DNA of 64,000 bases, from the NCBI GenBank assembly GCA_965247975.1, contig OZ252050.1, positions 3,472,001 to 3,536,000 of the forward strand, written 5' to 3'. This document shows positions 1 through 8,100 of the stretch, piece after piece. Within the stretch, counting starts at the first letter, position 1. Each line of letters opens with the position of its first letter. This DNA comes from Taishania sp965247975. Its GTDB lineage: Bacteria; Bacteroidota; Bacteroidia; Flavobacteriales_D; Crocinitomicaceae. The position numbers and the translations under genes are program-made. Under the pieces are notes generated by a model. That model made no database searches. It worked only from the letters and a program-made list of their open reading frames with translations, and had not been told where the DNA came from.

Positions 1-101
1 AACAATTTGCGATATCCCAAGAACAAGATAAACAACGCAAGAGAAACACTTAAAATTGCAATGGCAATTTTTCCAATTGATAATAAAGCTAAAATCATCA
101 T
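1..101 (-). CDS. Truncated small membrane protein (3' end outside window)
   Basis: The minus strand opens with ATG ATG at 101, and its first codon overlaps the stop of the DUF493 gene (ATGA-type overlap), so it is probably translationally coupled. The 33 visible residues begin MMILALLSIGKIAIA and form one hydrophobic, membrane-spanning stretch followed by GYRKL. The rest lies beyond the left edge. I do not recognise the family. Being last in a TerC/unknown/DUF493 operon says little about its function. Confidence 0.55.
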   Translation of the reverse strand, partial: MMILALLSIGKIAIAILSVSLALFILFLGYRKL

Positions 102-367
102 AATGCAATCAATCCTTTAATTTTTACGGCTTTTCTGTAGGTTTCAATAATTGAATCAACATCCAACATCATTTCTTTCACCGACAGACTGACATATTTG
201 CCGTTTTTGGAAGGATGCATAACAACATCTGCCGTTTCGTCGAAAATTGCTGAAGCCAAAGCAATTGTTTCAGAATCAGCCGGAATGATGAATTTAAAAA
301 GAAAAACATTTGGCCATTCTAACAATTCCAGCTGTTCTTTTAATTTCAAAAATGGATCTTCGGACAT
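98..367 (-). CDS. DUF493 (YbeD-like) family protein
   Basis: An 89-residue cytosolic protein. It shows the features of the DUF493/YbeD family: an LLEWPNVFLFKFIIP segment near the N-terminus (E. coli YbeD has LLEFPTPFTYK), a central PSKNGKYVSLSV strand (YbeD: PSSKGNYHSVSI), and a C-terminal helix with IIETYRKAVKIKGLIAL. The fold is a small ACT-like alpha/beta domain of unknown biochemical role. It starts 9 bp after the 189-residue protein and overlaps the start of the next small membrane protein, so it is part of one minus-strand operon. Confidence 0.75.
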   Translation of the reverse strand: MSEDPFLKLKEQLELLEWPNVFLFKFIIPADSETIALASAIFDETADVVMHPSKNGKYVSLSVKEMMLDVDSIIETYRKAVKIKGLIAL

Positions 368-376
368 GATGTTTGA

Positions 377-946
377 TTAAAATTTTTCGAGCAGCAAAGA
401 TACTCGTTTCATTTCTTTCAGGAGTGTGTGATTTTCTTTTTGTTCAAGAATATCCTTAAAATAAATACCTCCATTTTCTGAAAATACGCGAATGGCTGCT
501 AAGATTTCCATGGAATCTGGTTCACGGGAAATAGCTTCCAATTCAATATCTAAATCAGCTACAATCACCCATTTAAGCTGATAAGCATGCACCAAAGACA
601 ACAAATTCTCAATTGCTTTTTTTAACGCTATGCCATTTTGAGCCGAAGCTATTTTAGCGCGCAATTGATTTTTTTGGTATTCGTAATAATGAAAGGCTTT
701 TTCTACCTCATCCGAAATTTCGAACACATTACCTTTCTCTTCAAAATGTTGAAACGGAGTTCCTGTCAATGTTTCAAACGCCAAATCCAATTTCTCAAGC
801 TTTAGTAATTTTGCTTGAAACACCTTTGCTATTGGTGCTTGGGCTAAAAAGAATTGCTTAAATTCAAATAATTTTTCTTCGTAAACATCAATTAATTCGT
901 CTTCTTCTGAAAAAGGAAGATAAATTTTTGCTTCGGAAATTGTCAT
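377..946 (-). CDS. Hypothetical protein, operon with TerC and DUF493
   Basis: A 189-residue protein I do not recognise. It has no signal peptide or membrane segment and is rich in Glu, Lys and Leu. Long helical stretches (roughly residues 10-60 and 80-130) suggest an all-alpha cytosolic protein. Its start codon overlaps the stop of the upstream TerC-type gene by 4 bp and its stop is 9 bp before the DUF493 start, so it is firmly embedded in the operon. Codon use resembles the neighbours. Confidence 0.6.
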   Translation of the reverse strand: MTISEAKIYLPFSEEDELIDVYEEKLFEFKQFFLAQAPIAKVFQAKLLKLEKLDLAFETLTGTPFQHFEEKGNVFEISDEVEKAFHYYEYQKNQLRAKIASAQNGIALKKAIENLLSLVHAYQLKWVIVADLDIELEAISREPDSMEILAAIRVFSENGGIYFKDILEQKENHTLLKEMKRVSLLLEKF

Positions 947-1704
947 TCCGTAATTCCTTTGTTTTTGCGCATTTTTATGTTCATGAATTCAACCAAAAGC
1001 GCATAAATCATCGCGAAATAGATATATCCTTTTGGTACGTGTTGACCAAAGGCTTCTGCAATTAGAATCACACCTATCGTAACCAAGAAAGACAAAGCAA
1101 TCATTTTCACCGTTGGTCGATTATTGATGAAATCAGAAATTGGTTTTGCAAAAAGCATCATCACGATCATTGACACAACAACTGCTGCATAAATGATAAT
1201 CAGCGGATTGTGGCCTGTTTGTTTTTCCAATTCATTAGTCATCCCAATGGCTGTAATGATTGAGTCGAAACTAAAAACGATGTCAATCAGAATGATTTGC
1301 ACGATTACACCTCTTAAGTTCGCTTTACTTGCTTTCACATCATCATGTTTTCCTTTGATGGAACTATGCATTTCAGCGGTTGACTTGTAAATCAAAAACA
1401 AACCTCCGAGCAACAAAACAAGGCTTTGAATGGAAAACTCTTTCAAAAACTCGATGGTCGTGTTTGGAAACAATGGTCCAGTCATTTGCATAATCCAAGC
1501 TACAAATGCGAGTAAAATTAATCGAACGACAAGTGCTAAAATCATCCCCAAATTCCGCGCTTTCCGCTGTTCTGTGGGTTGCAACTTATCTGTTACAATC
1601 GAGATAAAAATAATGTTGTCTATCCCTAAAACAATTTCAAGTAAGGAGAGAATTACGAAATAAGTGAGTCCTTGAATCGTAAATAAAGCTTCGAAAAATT
1701 CCAT
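943..1704 (-). CDS. TerC family integral membrane protein
   Basis: A 253-residue polytopic membrane protein of the TerC family (linked to tellurite resistance and Mn/metal export). The N-terminal hydrophobic segment carries the family hallmark LEIVLGIDNIIFISI with acidic residues buried in the membrane. A second copy of the pattern, IDIVFSFDSIITAIG, lies around residues 140-155. About seven hydrophobic segments are visible, which is typical for the family, and the length is normal for the short bacterial form. It is first in a four-gene minus-strand operon. By family analogy it may export a divalent metal; the exact substrate cannot be read from sequence. Confidence 0.85.
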   Translation of the reverse strand: MEFFEALFTIQGLTYFVILSLLEIVLGIDNIIFISIVTDKLQPTEQRKARNLGMILALVVRLILLAFVAWIMQMTGPLFPNTTIEFLKEFSIQSLVLLLGGLFLIYKSTAEMHSSIKGKHDDVKASKANLRGVIVQIILIDIVFSFDSIITAIGMTNELEKQTGHNPLIIIYAAVVVSMIVMMLFAKPISDFINNRPTVKMIALSFLVTIGVILIAEAFGQHVPKGYIYFAMIYALLVEFMNIKMRKNKGITE

Positions 1705-1821
1705 TTTTAATTTAAAAGACGAAGGTAATTAGGAATGATGAAATAGGAATGAAAAAGGGAAATTAAAAATTAAGAATTAAGAAATTAAATATGGTTGTGT
1801 TGGATCTGAGAAATATATTAG

Positions 1822-1853
1822 CAAAAAAAAAAGCGCTCTATTTCTAGAACGCT
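1822..1853 (-). terminator. Intrinsic terminator downstream of sucC
   Basis: On the minus strand, AGCGTTCTA pairs with TAGAGCGCT around a GAAA tetraloop (arms 1845-1853 and 1832-1840, one G-T wobble). It is followed by a run of T (complement of the A run at 1823-1831). It lies 26 bp after the sucC stop and is a textbook rho-independent terminator. Confidence 0.85.
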
Positions 1854-1878
1854 TCTTAGTTATTTTGATTGGCCTCAA

Positions 1879-3090
1879 TTAAGCCAAAACTTCTCTTACC
1901 TTATCTGCAGCTTCTTGCAAAAGAACTACAGAGTGAACATCCAATCCTGAATCATCGATTAGTTTTTTCGCTTCTTCGGCATTTGTTCCTTGTAGACGAA
2001 CGATTAACGGCACTGGGAAATTTCCGAAACTTTTGTATGCATCAACAACACCTTGAGCAACGCGGTCGCAACGTACGATTCCACCAAAAATATTAATTAA
2101 AATCGCTTTTACGTTTTCGTCTTTCAAAATGATATTGAACGCTTTTGCCACACGCTCCGCATCAGCAGTTCCACCTACGTCCAAGAAATTGGCAGGATTT
2201 CCGCCTGATAATTTAATGATATCCATGGTTGCCATCGCCAATCCAGCTCCGTTTACCATGCAACCAACGTTTCCATCCAATTTCACGAAATTTAACCCTG
2301 CTGCATCCGCTTCTACTTCAGTTGGATCTTCTTCGGTTACATCACGCATTGCTAAATAATCTGGATGACGGAAAAGTCCGTTGCCATCTAACGTTACTTT
2401 TGAATCGACTGCGATGATTTTATTGTCAGAAGTTTTAAATACAGGATTTATTTCAAACATGGCTGCATCAATTCCAACGAATGCATTGTATAATGAACCA
2501 ACAAACTTTGTCATTTCTTTAAATGCTTGTCCAGAAAGTCCAAGGTTAAAGGCAATTTTTCGTGCTTGAAATCCTTGCAAGCCTACACGTGGATCGATTA
2601 CTTCTTTGTGAATCAAATGTGGAGTGTGTTCAGCTACGTGCTCAATGTCCATTCCTCCTTCGGTTGAATAAACGATTACATTTCTTCCTAATTCACGATC
2701 CAACAACACAGACATGTAGAATTCTTCGTGCTCAAATTCTCCTGGGTAGTAAACATCTTGTGCCAAAAGCACTTTGCTTACTAATTTTCCTTTTCCATTT
2801 GTCTGAGCAGTTTCTAAGTGACCACCCAAAATTCCACGAACTTTTTCTTCCACTTGGTCAATTCCTTTCGCCAAAACAACACCGTGAGATCCTGTCTCTG
2901 CAACAATTCCTTTCCCACGACCACCAGCATGAATTTGTGCTTTAACCACATACCAGCTAGTTCCTGTTTGTTCCGTCAATTGTTTCGCAGCCGCTACAGC
3001 ATCTTCTACTTTGTCAACTACAATTCCTTCTTGAATTGCAACACCGTAACTTTTTAAAATTGATTTACCTTGATATTCGTGTAAGTTCAT
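1879..3090 (-). CDS. sucC: Succinyl-CoA synthetase (ADP-forming) beta subunit
   Basis: A 403-residue beta subunit of succinate-CoA ligase. With SucD it interconverts succinyl-CoA and succinate with substrate-level phosphorylation in the TCA cycle. The N-terminus MNLHEYQGKSILKSYGV is the classic SucC start. An ATP-grasp domain follows with a glycine-rich loop AGGRGKGIV near residue 55, then the CoA-ligase-like C-terminal domain with GGNPANFLDVGG and NIFGGIVRCD. Length matches the family (about 390-405). The alpha subunit (sucD) is not adjacent, which is usual in Bacteroidota. It is monocistronic, with a terminator just downstream. Confidence 0.95.
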   Translation of the reverse strand: MNLHEYQGKSILKSYGVAIQEGIVVDKVEDAVAAAKQLTEQTGTSWYVVKAQIHAGGRGKGIVAETGSHGVVLAKGIDQVEEKVRGILGGHLETAQTNGKGKLVSKVLLAQDVYYPGEFEHEEFYMSVLLDRELGRNVIVYSTEGGMDIEHVAEHTPHLIHKEVIDPRVGLQGFQARKIAFNLGLSGQAFKEMTKFVGSLYNAFVGIDAAMFEINPVFKTSDNKIIAVDSKVTLDGNGLFRHPDYLAMRDVTEEDPTEVEADAAGLNFVKLDGNVGCMVNGAGLAMATMDIIKLSGGNPANFLDVGGTADAERVAKAFNIILKDENVKAILINIFGGIVRCDRVAQGVVDAYKSFGNFPVPLIVRLQGTNAEEAKKLIDDSGLDVHSVVLLQEAADKVREVLA

Positions 3091-3172
3091 TCTTTTTCTT
3101 TTTTCGTTGCGTAAAAGTAACTTTTATATTTAAAATGCAAAGTTCAAAAATGGAATAAAACAAATTAAATTA

Positions 3173-3204
3173 TTGCGGAATTAGAATAAATTGGTATACA
3201 TTTG
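3173..3204 (+). promoter_or_regulatory. Promoter of lipoprotein gene
   Basis: A -33 TTG at 3173-3175 and an exact Bacteroidota -7 box TACATTTG at 3197-3204 are separated by 21 nt. Transcription would start near 3208, about 29 nt before the ATG at 3237, and inside the longer alternative ORF (3207), which supports the shorter start. Confidence 0.6.
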
Positions 3205-3236
3205 CGTTGAAATATCAACTAATTACACTTTTTAAT

Positions 3237-3878
3237 ATGAAAAAAATAGTTTTGTTTGCTGCGTTGATTTTTGTAGGAGCTACAGTAATGACTTCTTGCG
3301 GCAAATCAACAAAGGGGAAAATGGCGAATACATGGACCATTGCTTTGGAAAATCGCACAACAGAAACTGCTACTCAAATAGATGAATATAATCTAGTTGG
3401 AACTGATTTAACAATTTCTTCATCAGTTAGTGGCACTGCAGAATCTTCCACAGGAATTGTTTCTGTTGCTACGTTAACAATTGCCAAAGAAGGAACGTGG
3501 GAAAGAGAAGTGAGCACAACATTCACAGAAGGTTTAGGTGCATCAGAGGTAATTACGATTGTAAGTGAAAAAAGCAGTGGAACTTGGGATTTCTTAAGTG
3601 GTATTGGTGATTTCAAGAAAAACGAACGTGTTATTTTTAATACCTTGTCAGAAACACATTCAACTACGGTTACTCCTAACGGTGGTGCCGCAACAGTGAT
3701 TGTAACTACTGATAAATATTTGGAAGGAGAATCGACTGCAGTTTATACGATTACTGAGTCTAAAAACAAATCGTTGAAAATGGAACAAGCGTTCAATAAT
3801 ACTTCAACGGATGCAGGAGCAACAAGCGTGATTAGTTCCTCAACAAAAATTGAATTAACTGCTCCAAAAGGAAAATAA
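3237..3878 (+). CDS. Hypothetical secreted lipoprotein
   Basis: A 213-residue lipoprotein. The chosen start (ATG 3237) gives a clean type II signal peptide, MKKIVLFAALIFVGATVMTSCGK, with lipobox TSCG. An in-frame ATG at 3207 would only prepend 10 residues and lies at the predicted transcription start. The mature part is Ser/Thr-rich and beta-prone, with phrases such as GTWEREVSTTFTEG and GTWDFLSGIGDFKKNERV that recall lipocalin-like Bacteroidota lipoproteins, but I cannot assign a family. It has its own promoter and a strong terminator, so it is a single-gene unit. Confidence 0.75.
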   Translation: MKKIVLFAALIFVGATVMTSCGKSTKGKMANTWTIALENRTTETATQIDEYNLVGTDLTISSSVSGTAESSTGIVSVATLTIAKEGTWEREVSTTFTEGLGASEVITIVSEKSSGTWDFLSGIGDFKKNERVIFNTLSETHSTTVTPNGGAATVIVTTDKYLEGESTAVYTITESKNKSLKMEQAFNNTSTDAGATSVISSSTKIELTAPKGK

Positions 3879-3900
3879 TTAAGAAAAAATTAGAATAACC

Positions 3901-3934
3901 AAAAAGGGACGAATTGATTATTCGTCCCTTTTTT
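3901..3934. terminator. Bidirectional terminator between lipoprotein gene and accC
   Basis: A 13-bp perfect stem (3901-3913 with 3921-3933, core GGGACGAA/TTCGTCCC) encloses a 7-nt loop. It has T runs on the plus strand and on the minus strand (complement of the A run), so it can serve both convergent genes. Confidence 0.85.
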
Positions 3935-3959
3935 ATGTCATACGTTTAGGTAAACTCTA

Positions 3960-5444
3960 TCACCGAATTGCGTTTGCCCAAGAGTTCGAAATACTTCTCG
4001 AAGCATATTCTTTCGCTTTTCGTTTTTTAATATCTTCCCATATTTGATCTATTCCATGGCGCAACGCTTCATGTTCTTCTTGCATCGCAGAATAAACGAT
4101 TTTTGGATCTTGAAAATAGTGTTTCACAAAATTTGTGTCGAAATCACCACTCACAAATGCTGGATGTTTAAGCACAAATTTCCCAAAATCCAAGGTGGTT
4201 TTTACTCCCGAAATTTGGTAATTATCTATGGCACGAATGGTGTTTTCAATCGCTGTTTGTCTGTCTTTTCCCCAAACAACTAATTTGGCAATCATTGGGT
4301 CGTAATAAATGGGAATCTCCATCCCTTCCAAAAACGCATCGTCGACACGAACACTCCTTCCACTTGGAATTCGGTATCTATTCAATGTTCCAATATCTGG
4401 TGTAAATCCATTCAAAGTATCTTCGGCATAAACACGCACTTCTATAGCATGACCATGTATTTCCAGCTCATCCTGCAATTTTGGTAATCGTTCACCACGC
4501 GCAACACGAATTTGCCATTCAACCAAATCCAATTTCGTGATTTCTTCTGTCACTGGATGTTCTACTTGCAAACGAGTGTTCATTTCTAAGAAGAAAAAAT
4601 CCAAATTTGCATCCACCAAAAACTCCACTGTTCCTGCGCCCACGTAATTACACGCCTTACAAACTGCCACAGCTGCTTCGCCCATTCGCTTGCGCAATTC
4701 AGGCGTTAAAAGCGCACTTGGAGCTTCTTCTACTACTTTTTGATGACGACGTTGAATGGAACACTCACGCTCAAATAAATACACTGCGTTGCCATGTGTG
4801 TCAGCGAAAACCTGAATTTCAATGTGTCTTGGTTTTGTAACAAATTTCTCTATAAATACGGCATCATTTCCAAAGGAAGATCGTGCTTCGTTTTGAGCCA
4901 ATTTCATTTGTTCTTTAAAATCTTCCGATTTTTCAACCAATCGCATTCCTTTACCTCCACCACCAGCCGATGCTTTAATGAGAATTGGATAACCAACCTC
5001 TTCGGCAATTTTAATCGCTTCGTCAACATCCGAAATCGCAGAATCAACGCCGGGCACAAGAGGAACATTGTACGATTTTACAGCTTGCTTTGCCGAAAGT
5101 TTATCGCCCATAATTTCCATTGATTCTGGAGATGGACCAATAAGTGTAATTCCGTGATCTTTCAATTTACGTGCAAAATCAGCATTCTCAGACAAAAATC
5201 CATATCCTGGATGCACGCCATCAACGCCTAGTTTCAAACAATAATCGATGATTGCATCCTGACGTAAATAACTTTCCGATGAAGGACTTGCGCCAAGATA
5301 AACGGCTTCATCCGCTTCCATGACATGTGGTGCGTTTGCATCTGCGTCTGAATAAACAGCAACACTGCTAATATTCATCGCTTTCAACGTTCGAATAACT
5401 CTTCGTGCTATTTCTCCTCTATTTGCAATCAATACTTTCTTCAT
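3960..5444 (-). CDS. accC: Acetyl/acyl-CoA carboxylase biotin carboxylase subunit
   Basis: A 494-residue biotin carboxylase. It carboxylates the biotin of a carrier protein using ATP and bicarbonate, the first half-reaction of acetyl-CoA (or propionyl-CoA) carboxylase. It opens with MKKVLIANRGEIARRVIRT (BC N-domain). The ATP-grasp domain follows with the glycine loop GGGGKGMR near residue 165, HIEIQVFADTHGNAVYLFER, the substrate-site motif RRHQKVVEEAPS, and MNTRLQVEHPVTE. The biotin carboxylase C-domain completes the normal subunit length of about 450-500. No biotin carrier or carboxyltransferase gene is adjacent, so the acyl-CoA specificity is open. Confidence 0.92.
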   Translation of the reverse strand: MKKVLIANRGEIARRVIRTLKAMNISSVAVYSDADANAPHVMEADEAVYLGASPSSESYLRQDAIIDYCLKLGVDGVHPGYGFLSENADFARKLKDHGITLIGPSPESMEIMGDKLSAKQAVKSYNVPLVPGVDSAISDVDEAIKIAEEVGYPILIKASAGGGGKGMRLVEKSEDFKEQMKLAQNEARSSFGNDAVFIEKFVTKPRHIEIQVFADTHGNAVYLFERECSIQRRHQKVVEEAPSALLTPELRKRMGEAAVAVCKACNYVGAGTVEFLVDANLDFFFLEMNTRLQVEHPVTEEITKLDLVEWQIRVARGERLPKLQDELEIHGHAIEVRVYAEDTLNGFTPDIGTLNRYRIPSGRSVRVDDAFLEGMEIPIYYDPMIAKLVVWGKDRQTAIENTIRAIDNYQISGVKTTLDFGKFVLKHPAFVSGDFDTNFVKHYFQDPKIVYSAMQEEHEALRHGIDQIWEDIKKRKAKEYASRSISNSWANAIR

Positions 5445-5542
5445 CGTTTCAATTTTGAATGACTGCGAAAATACACTTTTGGCTTGGATTTTTAAGCTAT
5501 TTGTTACACATTAATTTAACATTTAGTTGATATTTAAAAGGC

Positions 5543-5550
5543 TATTTTTG
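5543..5550 (+). promoter_or_regulatory. -7 box of histidine kinase operon
   Basis: An exact TAnnTTTG match (TATTTTTG), 30 bp before the ATG at 5581 and downstream of the alternative start at 5527. It argues that the 5581 start is used. No TTG sits at the usual -33 distance. Confidence 0.45.
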
Positions 5551-5580
5551 TTACCTTCGAGCAATGATAAAACTTGCATC

Positions 5581-7443
5581 ATGTCTAAAATTTCATTGAA
5601 ATTTATTTTAACATTTTTATCCGTTTTCAGCCTATTGCTTCTTTTCGGTCAAAAAAAAATAGATTCCACGTACATTGCTAATTACTTTACGGGAATTCAA
5701 ACGAGTCCAATTTCGGATAGTTTGACGAAGGAAATTTTTGGTTTGGAGAAAAAAACGCCACAAAAAGCGAAAGAACATTTTTATTACCATTACTCGAAGT
5801 TTTTGATTCAGCATGGCGATCTTGAGAAATCACGAACCTATTCTGACAAAGGAATTGCTTTGTTCAAATCCGATACAACAAACGTCAAAATCATAAAATT
5901 TTACAATCTGGTTGCTGCGGTTTACTCGATGAAAAAAGATTATCCGTCAGCAGTGGCTTTGTTTAATAAATCAATCGCGCTAGCTGAAAAAAACAAAGAA
6001 TACAAGCAAGTTGCATATTTGAATAACAATTTGACAAACATTTTCTTTAGCTTGCAAGACTACAAAACAGCCTATAAATACGGTTCAAGAGCTTGGAGTT
6101 ATTTGAAAGACAAAAAAGACGATCCTTTTCGTCAGCAAATGCTTGCCATTTTAAGTGTGGCTGAAGCGAAAATTGGAAAATTAAAAGAAGCCGAAGATCA
6201 TGCGAGCGATGCTTTGCGCATTTCTGAAAAAACGAATGATGCTCTTTCGATTGTAGTTTCAAAATACGCTTTAGGAGTTATTGCAATTCTCAAAAAAGAC
6301 AACACAAAAGCAACTCAGTTTTTTGAAGAATCACTCAGCTTAAGTGAAACGATTCAAAACCATCAGCTGACGATGTTGAACTGTATTGAACTTCTCAACA
6401 GTTATTATGAATTAAAGGAGTTTTCAAAGGCAATTGCGCATGGCGAAAAAGGACTTGCCATCGCTGCAGCACTACAAAACGAAAATACAGTTTACTCTAT
6501 CAAAAAGAACCTAGCAAAAGCTTATCAAGCTTCGGGAAATTCTCAGAAAGCATACACATACATGGCTGATGCTCACAAGATCTTTCAAGAAACCACAAGT
6601 GCTGAAGCTCAAAAGAAAGTCAACGACATTTTGATCAAATACGACACTGAGAAAAAAGAGAAAGAAATCATTCAAAAAAACAATGAATTGCTTGAAAAAG
6701 ATGTTAGAAATCGTCGTTTCTTGCAAATCATCACTTACTTGATTTTGGGATTGGTTATTGTGTTGTTTTTCTTCTTTTATCAGCGTTTTAAAAATAAACA
6801 AAAATCCATTCAACTTTCGATTGAGAATGAGAAAAATACCTTGACTGCTTTGATGAAAGGAGAAGAAGAAGAACGATCGCGCATAGCAAATGAACTTCAT
6901 GACGGACTTGCATCCAATCTAACGGCAGCCAGATTCAAGCTGGAAAATATTGACATGGAGCAAGTTCAACAAAAATCAGAACTCATAGAAATACTTCGAT
7001 CAACTCATGAAGAAACGAGAAGAATTGCACACAATTTATCGCCTTTAACCTTTGAAAAATATGGATTTCTTGGCGCTTTAAAAGTGCTGGCTGATGAGTT
7101 TTCAACTGCGAAATGCAACGTAAAGTGTCAAGTTACTGGGGATGCGAACTTATTATCCCATGAAAAATCACTCATTTTGTATCGATTCACACAAGAAATC
7201 GTTCAAAATGCACTCAAACACGCAAAAGCAAGTCAAATTTCTGTGAATATTTTCTGTGAACCAGAAGAAACACGGCTCATGGCTGAGGACAATGGCATTG
7301 GATTTGACGTAAAGCAAACCCGAAAAAATGGTGGACTTAGTAACTTAGAAAAACGTGTTCAACACATCAAAGGCAGTTTGGAAATTGACTCGATGCCTCA
7401 TCAAGGAACCGTATTACACATAACAATACCCAACGAAAAATGA
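5581..7443 (+). CDS. TPR-containing sensor histidine kinase (HisKA_3 type)
   Basis: A 620-residue sensor kinase, first gene of a two-component pair. It has an N-terminal signal/anchor segment, about six tetratricopeptide-like helical repeats (roughly residues 40-350, predicted periplasmic), one transmembrane helix near residues 379-402 (FLQIITYLILGLVIVLFFFF), a coiled linker, and a NarL-type dimerisation/phosphoacceptor motif RIANELHDGLASNL with the His at about residue 440. The HATPase domain shows EIVQNALKHAKAS (N box), EDNGIGFD (G1) and GGLSNLEKRV (G2). I chose ATG 5581 over the in-frame ATG 5527 because of the promoter box between them. It overlaps the regulator by 4 bp. The signal sensed is unknown. 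Confidence 0.88.
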   Translation: MSKISLKFILTFLSVFSLLLLFGQKKIDSTYIANYFTGIQTSPISDSLTKEIFGLEKKTPQKAKEHFYYHYSKFLIQHGDLEKSRTYSDKGIALFKSDTTNVKIIKFYNLVAAVYSMKKDYPSAVALFNKSIALAEKNKEYKQVAYLNNNLTNIFFSLQDYKTAYKYGSRAWSYLKDKKDDPFRQQMLAILSVAEAKIGKLKEAEDHASDALRISEKTNDALSIVVSKYALGVIAILKKDNTKATQFFEESLSLSETIQNHQLTMLNCIELLNSYYELKEFSKAIAHGEKGLAIAAALQNENTVYSIKKNLAKAYQASGNSQKAYTYMADAHKIFQETTSAEAQKKVNDILIKYDTEKKEKEIIQKNNELLEKDVRNRRFLQIITYLILGLVIVLFFFFYQRFKNKQKSIQLSIENEKNTLTALMKGEEEERSRIANELHDGLASNLTAARFKLENIDMEQVQQKSELIEILRSTHEETRRIAHNLSPLTFEKYGFLGALKVLADEFSTAKCNVKCQVTGDANLLSHEKSLILYRFTQEIVQNALKHAKASQISVNIFCEPEETRLMAEDNGIGFDVKQTRKNGGLSNLEKRVQHIKGSLEIDSMPHQGTVLHITIPNEK

Positions 7444-8072
7444 AAATTCTAGTAGCAGATGATCATGAATTGATTGCAAACGGAGTTGTGGCTTATTATG
7501 CTGCCAATTTCCCCGATACAATTATTCGTCAGGCAAAAAACAAATCTGAATTAATTTTTCAATTAAACCAAGAAGCATTCGATGTTTTGATTCAAGATTT
7601 GCAATTTGGGAAAGACGATGCACGGGAATTATTACAATTGATACGTGGCATTCAACCATCCATCAAAGCACTTATTTTGTCGACGCACATTGACCATTTT
7701 TCAGTGAAATCATGCATTTCAGCAGGTTATCAAGGATATATTTCTAAAGGAGCACCGATTTCTGAAATCCCTTTAGCAATTGAACAAGTTTTGGCAGGAC
7801 AAACGTATTTCTCCAAAGAAGTGGAAGAACGCATGCAGCAGGCAAATTCGGGAAATATGAATCATCAAGACATCATTGAACTTTCTGAGCGCGAAAAAGA
7901 AGTGCTTTTTGGGATTCAAAACGAACTTTCGACAAAAGAAATTGCTACAAAATTGTTCTTATCCGAAAAAACAATCGAAGCATATCGTTCCAATTTATTG
8001 CTGAAATTTGGTGTCAAAAACGTAGCTGGACTCGTAAAACAAGCCATTTTGCACGGATTTATTCGAGAATAA
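7440..8072 (+). CDS. NarL/LuxR-family response regulator
   Basis: A 210-residue regulator partnering the kinase just upstream (4-bp ATGA overlap). The receiver domain has the acidic pair VADDHE (residues 5-10), the phosphoacceptor Asp near residue 53 (IQDLQF), a conserved Thr/Ser segment ILSTH and the Lys in YISKG. The C-terminal GerE-type HTH (about 145-205) shows LSEREKEVLFGI, STKEIATKLFLSEKTIEAYRSNLLLKFGVKN. The regulon cannot be inferred here. The gene ends 28 bp before the end of convergent tamB. Confidence 0.92.
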   Translation: MKILVADDHELIANGVVAYYAANFPDTIIRQAKNKSELIFQLNQEAFDVLIQDLQFGKDDARELLQLIRGIQPSIKALILSTHIDHFSVKSCISAGYQGYISKGAPISEIPLAIEQVLAGQTYFSKEVEERMQQANSGNMNHQDIIELSEREKEVLFGIQNELSTKEIATKLFLSEKTIEAYRSNLLLKFGVKNVAGLVKQAILHGFIRE

Positions 8073-8100
8073 AAGATTGTTTTTCTTTAATCGACGAAGT

